Positions 5,579-5,863 of a stretch of DNA of 5,863 nucleotides are shown piece by piece (position 1 is the first letter of the stretch; every line of letters starts with the position of its first letter). The stretch is from NCBI GenBank assembly GCA_017454425.1, contig JAFTCZ010000074.1, forward strand, positions 1 to 5,863, in the 5' to 3' direction. Source of the DNA: Clostridia bacterium. Lineage in GTDB: Bacteria; Bacillota_A; Clostridia; Christensenellales; UBA1242. Made by a program: the position numbers and the translations under genes. The notes below the pieces were generated by a model. The model had not been told where the DNA came from and ran no database searches. It saw only the letters and a list, made by a program, of their open reading frames with translations.

Positions 5579-5611
5579 AGCAAGCAATTAAGGTACTTGC
5601 TTTTTTATTTT
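5579..5611 (+). terminator. Terminator of tRNA-Thr
   Basis: AGCAAG (5579-5584) pairs with CTTGCT (5596-5601) around an 11-base loop, or alternatively AAGCAA (5582-5587) with TTGCTT (5598-5603). Runs of six and five T residues follow, broken by one A. It begins six bases after the tRNA CCA. Confidence 0.75.
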
Positions 5612-5615
5612 TGTT

Positions 5616-5625
5616 TGACCTGCTG
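5616..5625. repeat. Inverted copy of a tRNA-Thr segment
   Basis: The 10-mer TGACCTGCTG is the exact reverse complement of 5537-5546 (CAGCAGGTCA), which spans the anticodon stem 3' side and variable loop of the tRNA. It could also pair imperfectly with AGCAGCGGTC at 5644-5653 in the tRNA fragment downstream. Chance or rearrangement cannot be told apart here. Confidence 0.45.
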
Positions 5626-5642
5626 GAATGCCACTTCGTTCA

Positions 5643-5682
5643 TAGCAGCGGTCATGGGTTCGAGCCCTTTTCGCTTGCTCCA
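5643..5682 (+). pseudogene. Degenerate 3' tRNA fragment
   Basis: GGTCATGGGTTCGAG (5650-5664) is identical to the variable-loop and T-arm part of tRNA-Thr at 5542-5556, and GCTCCAGTTTTA at the 3' end is shared too, including the CCA (5680-5682) and its flank. Between them the T stem is damaged (CCCTTTT instead of CCCAT) with a one-base length difference, and the acceptor strand reads CGCTTGC rather than CGCAAGC. No matching 5' acceptor strand, D arm or anticodon arm lies at the expected place (about 5607-5642), so this cannot fold as a normal tRNA. It is probably the remains of a duplicated or second tRNA gene. It is followed by its own terminator. Confidence 0.75.
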
Positions 5683-5690
5683 GTTTTAAT

Positions 5691-5716
5691 AGCAATCTAA
5701 CTAATTGCTTTTTTTT
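5691..5716 (+). terminator. Terminator after the tRNA fragment
   Basis: AGCAAT (5691-5696) pairs with ATTGCT (5704-5709) around a seven-base loop, followed by a run of eight T residues. It is placed just as the first terminator is placed after the tRNA, with the shared GTTTTA flank, suggesting that the tRNA end and its terminator were once duplicated together. Confidence 0.75.
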
Positions 5717-5810
5717 GTTGTTAAGACATTTATTTAACATATCAAAAAAAGACAAATACTCAAAATCTTAAATTAATAAAAATTTTTGAAATAATCTACC
5801 CCTTATACTC

Positions 5811-5838
5811 TTTACAAAAACCAAATCTGTGATATAAT
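5811..5838 (+). promoter_or_regulatory. Promoter for a gene beyond the right edge
   Basis: TTTACA (5811-5816) and TATAAT (5833-5838) are 16 bases apart, with TGA directly before the -10 box as an extended -10. Transcription should start near 5845. AAAGGAGA at 5856-5863 looks like a ribosome binding site, so the start codon is expected just outside the window. The 90 or so bases before the promoter (5719-5810) are AT-rich and show nothing else I can name. Confidence 0.75.
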
Positions 5839-5863
5839 CACCATGAAAGAACAACAAAGGAGA

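Noticed and set aside
5504..5689. Plus-strand open reading frame of 61 codons beginning M-A-Q-L-V-E
   Set aside because: It runs through the tRNA-Thr gene and the tRNA fragment. Its repeated V-M-G-S-S-P segments are simply translations of the two T arms.
5843..5863. ATG at 5843 as the start of a plus-strand gene
   Set aside because: It lies at the predicted transcription start, has no ribosome binding site, and AAAGGAGA just downstream points to a start codon beyond the window. A leaderless start is not excluded.

Overview
The window looks like chromosomal DNA from a low-GC Gram-positive bacterium (Bacillota), most likely a clostridial lineage. The reasons are a CtsR heat-shock repressor with an exact CtsR operator, a McsA-type zinc protein, a ClpC unfoldase, a Bacillota-style L10 leader, strong AGGAGG-type ribosome binding sites, sigma-A promoters close to consensus and AT-rich intergenic DNA ending in U-tract terminators. 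Nothing in the sequence names a genus.

Layout from left to right. (1) Positions 1-16 hold the first codons of an unidentified minus-strand gene with its ribosome binding site. (2) The minus-strand operon rplJ-rplL encodes the ribosomal stalk proteins L10 and L7/L12. It has its own promoter, a recognisable L10-binding leader, an attenuator-like hairpin and a strong terminator. (3) A single minus-strand gene for a probable short hibernation-promoting factor (HPF) has its own consensus promoter and terminator. (4) The minus-strand heat-shock operon ctsR-mcsA-clpC runs from a sigma-A promoter overlapped by a CtsR box to a terminator after clpC. (5) The plus-strand right end carries tRNA-Thr(CGT) with a terminator, a degenerate 3' tRNA fragment with a second terminator, and a plus-strand promoter whose gene lies beyond the window.

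How the genes work together. CtsR represses its own operon. In the known family system McsA, with the arginine kinase McsB, inactivates CtsR and delivers substrates to ClpC, which unfolds them for ClpP. Here mcsB is missing from the operon although mcsA remains. ClpC also lacks the hydrophobic-Gly-hydrophobic ClpP-docking tripeptide at the place where it is expected. These two changes together are the most interesting signal in the window: the operon may encode a CtsR/McsA/ClpC machine with altered or absent coupling to ClpP and protein-arginine phosphorylation. The neighbouring HPF-like gene and the rplJL operon add ribosome-related functions but are separate transcription units.

No stretch longer than about 300 bases lacks annotation. 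The largest gene-poor part is 5574-5863, which holds the tRNA fragment, two terminators and a promoter.
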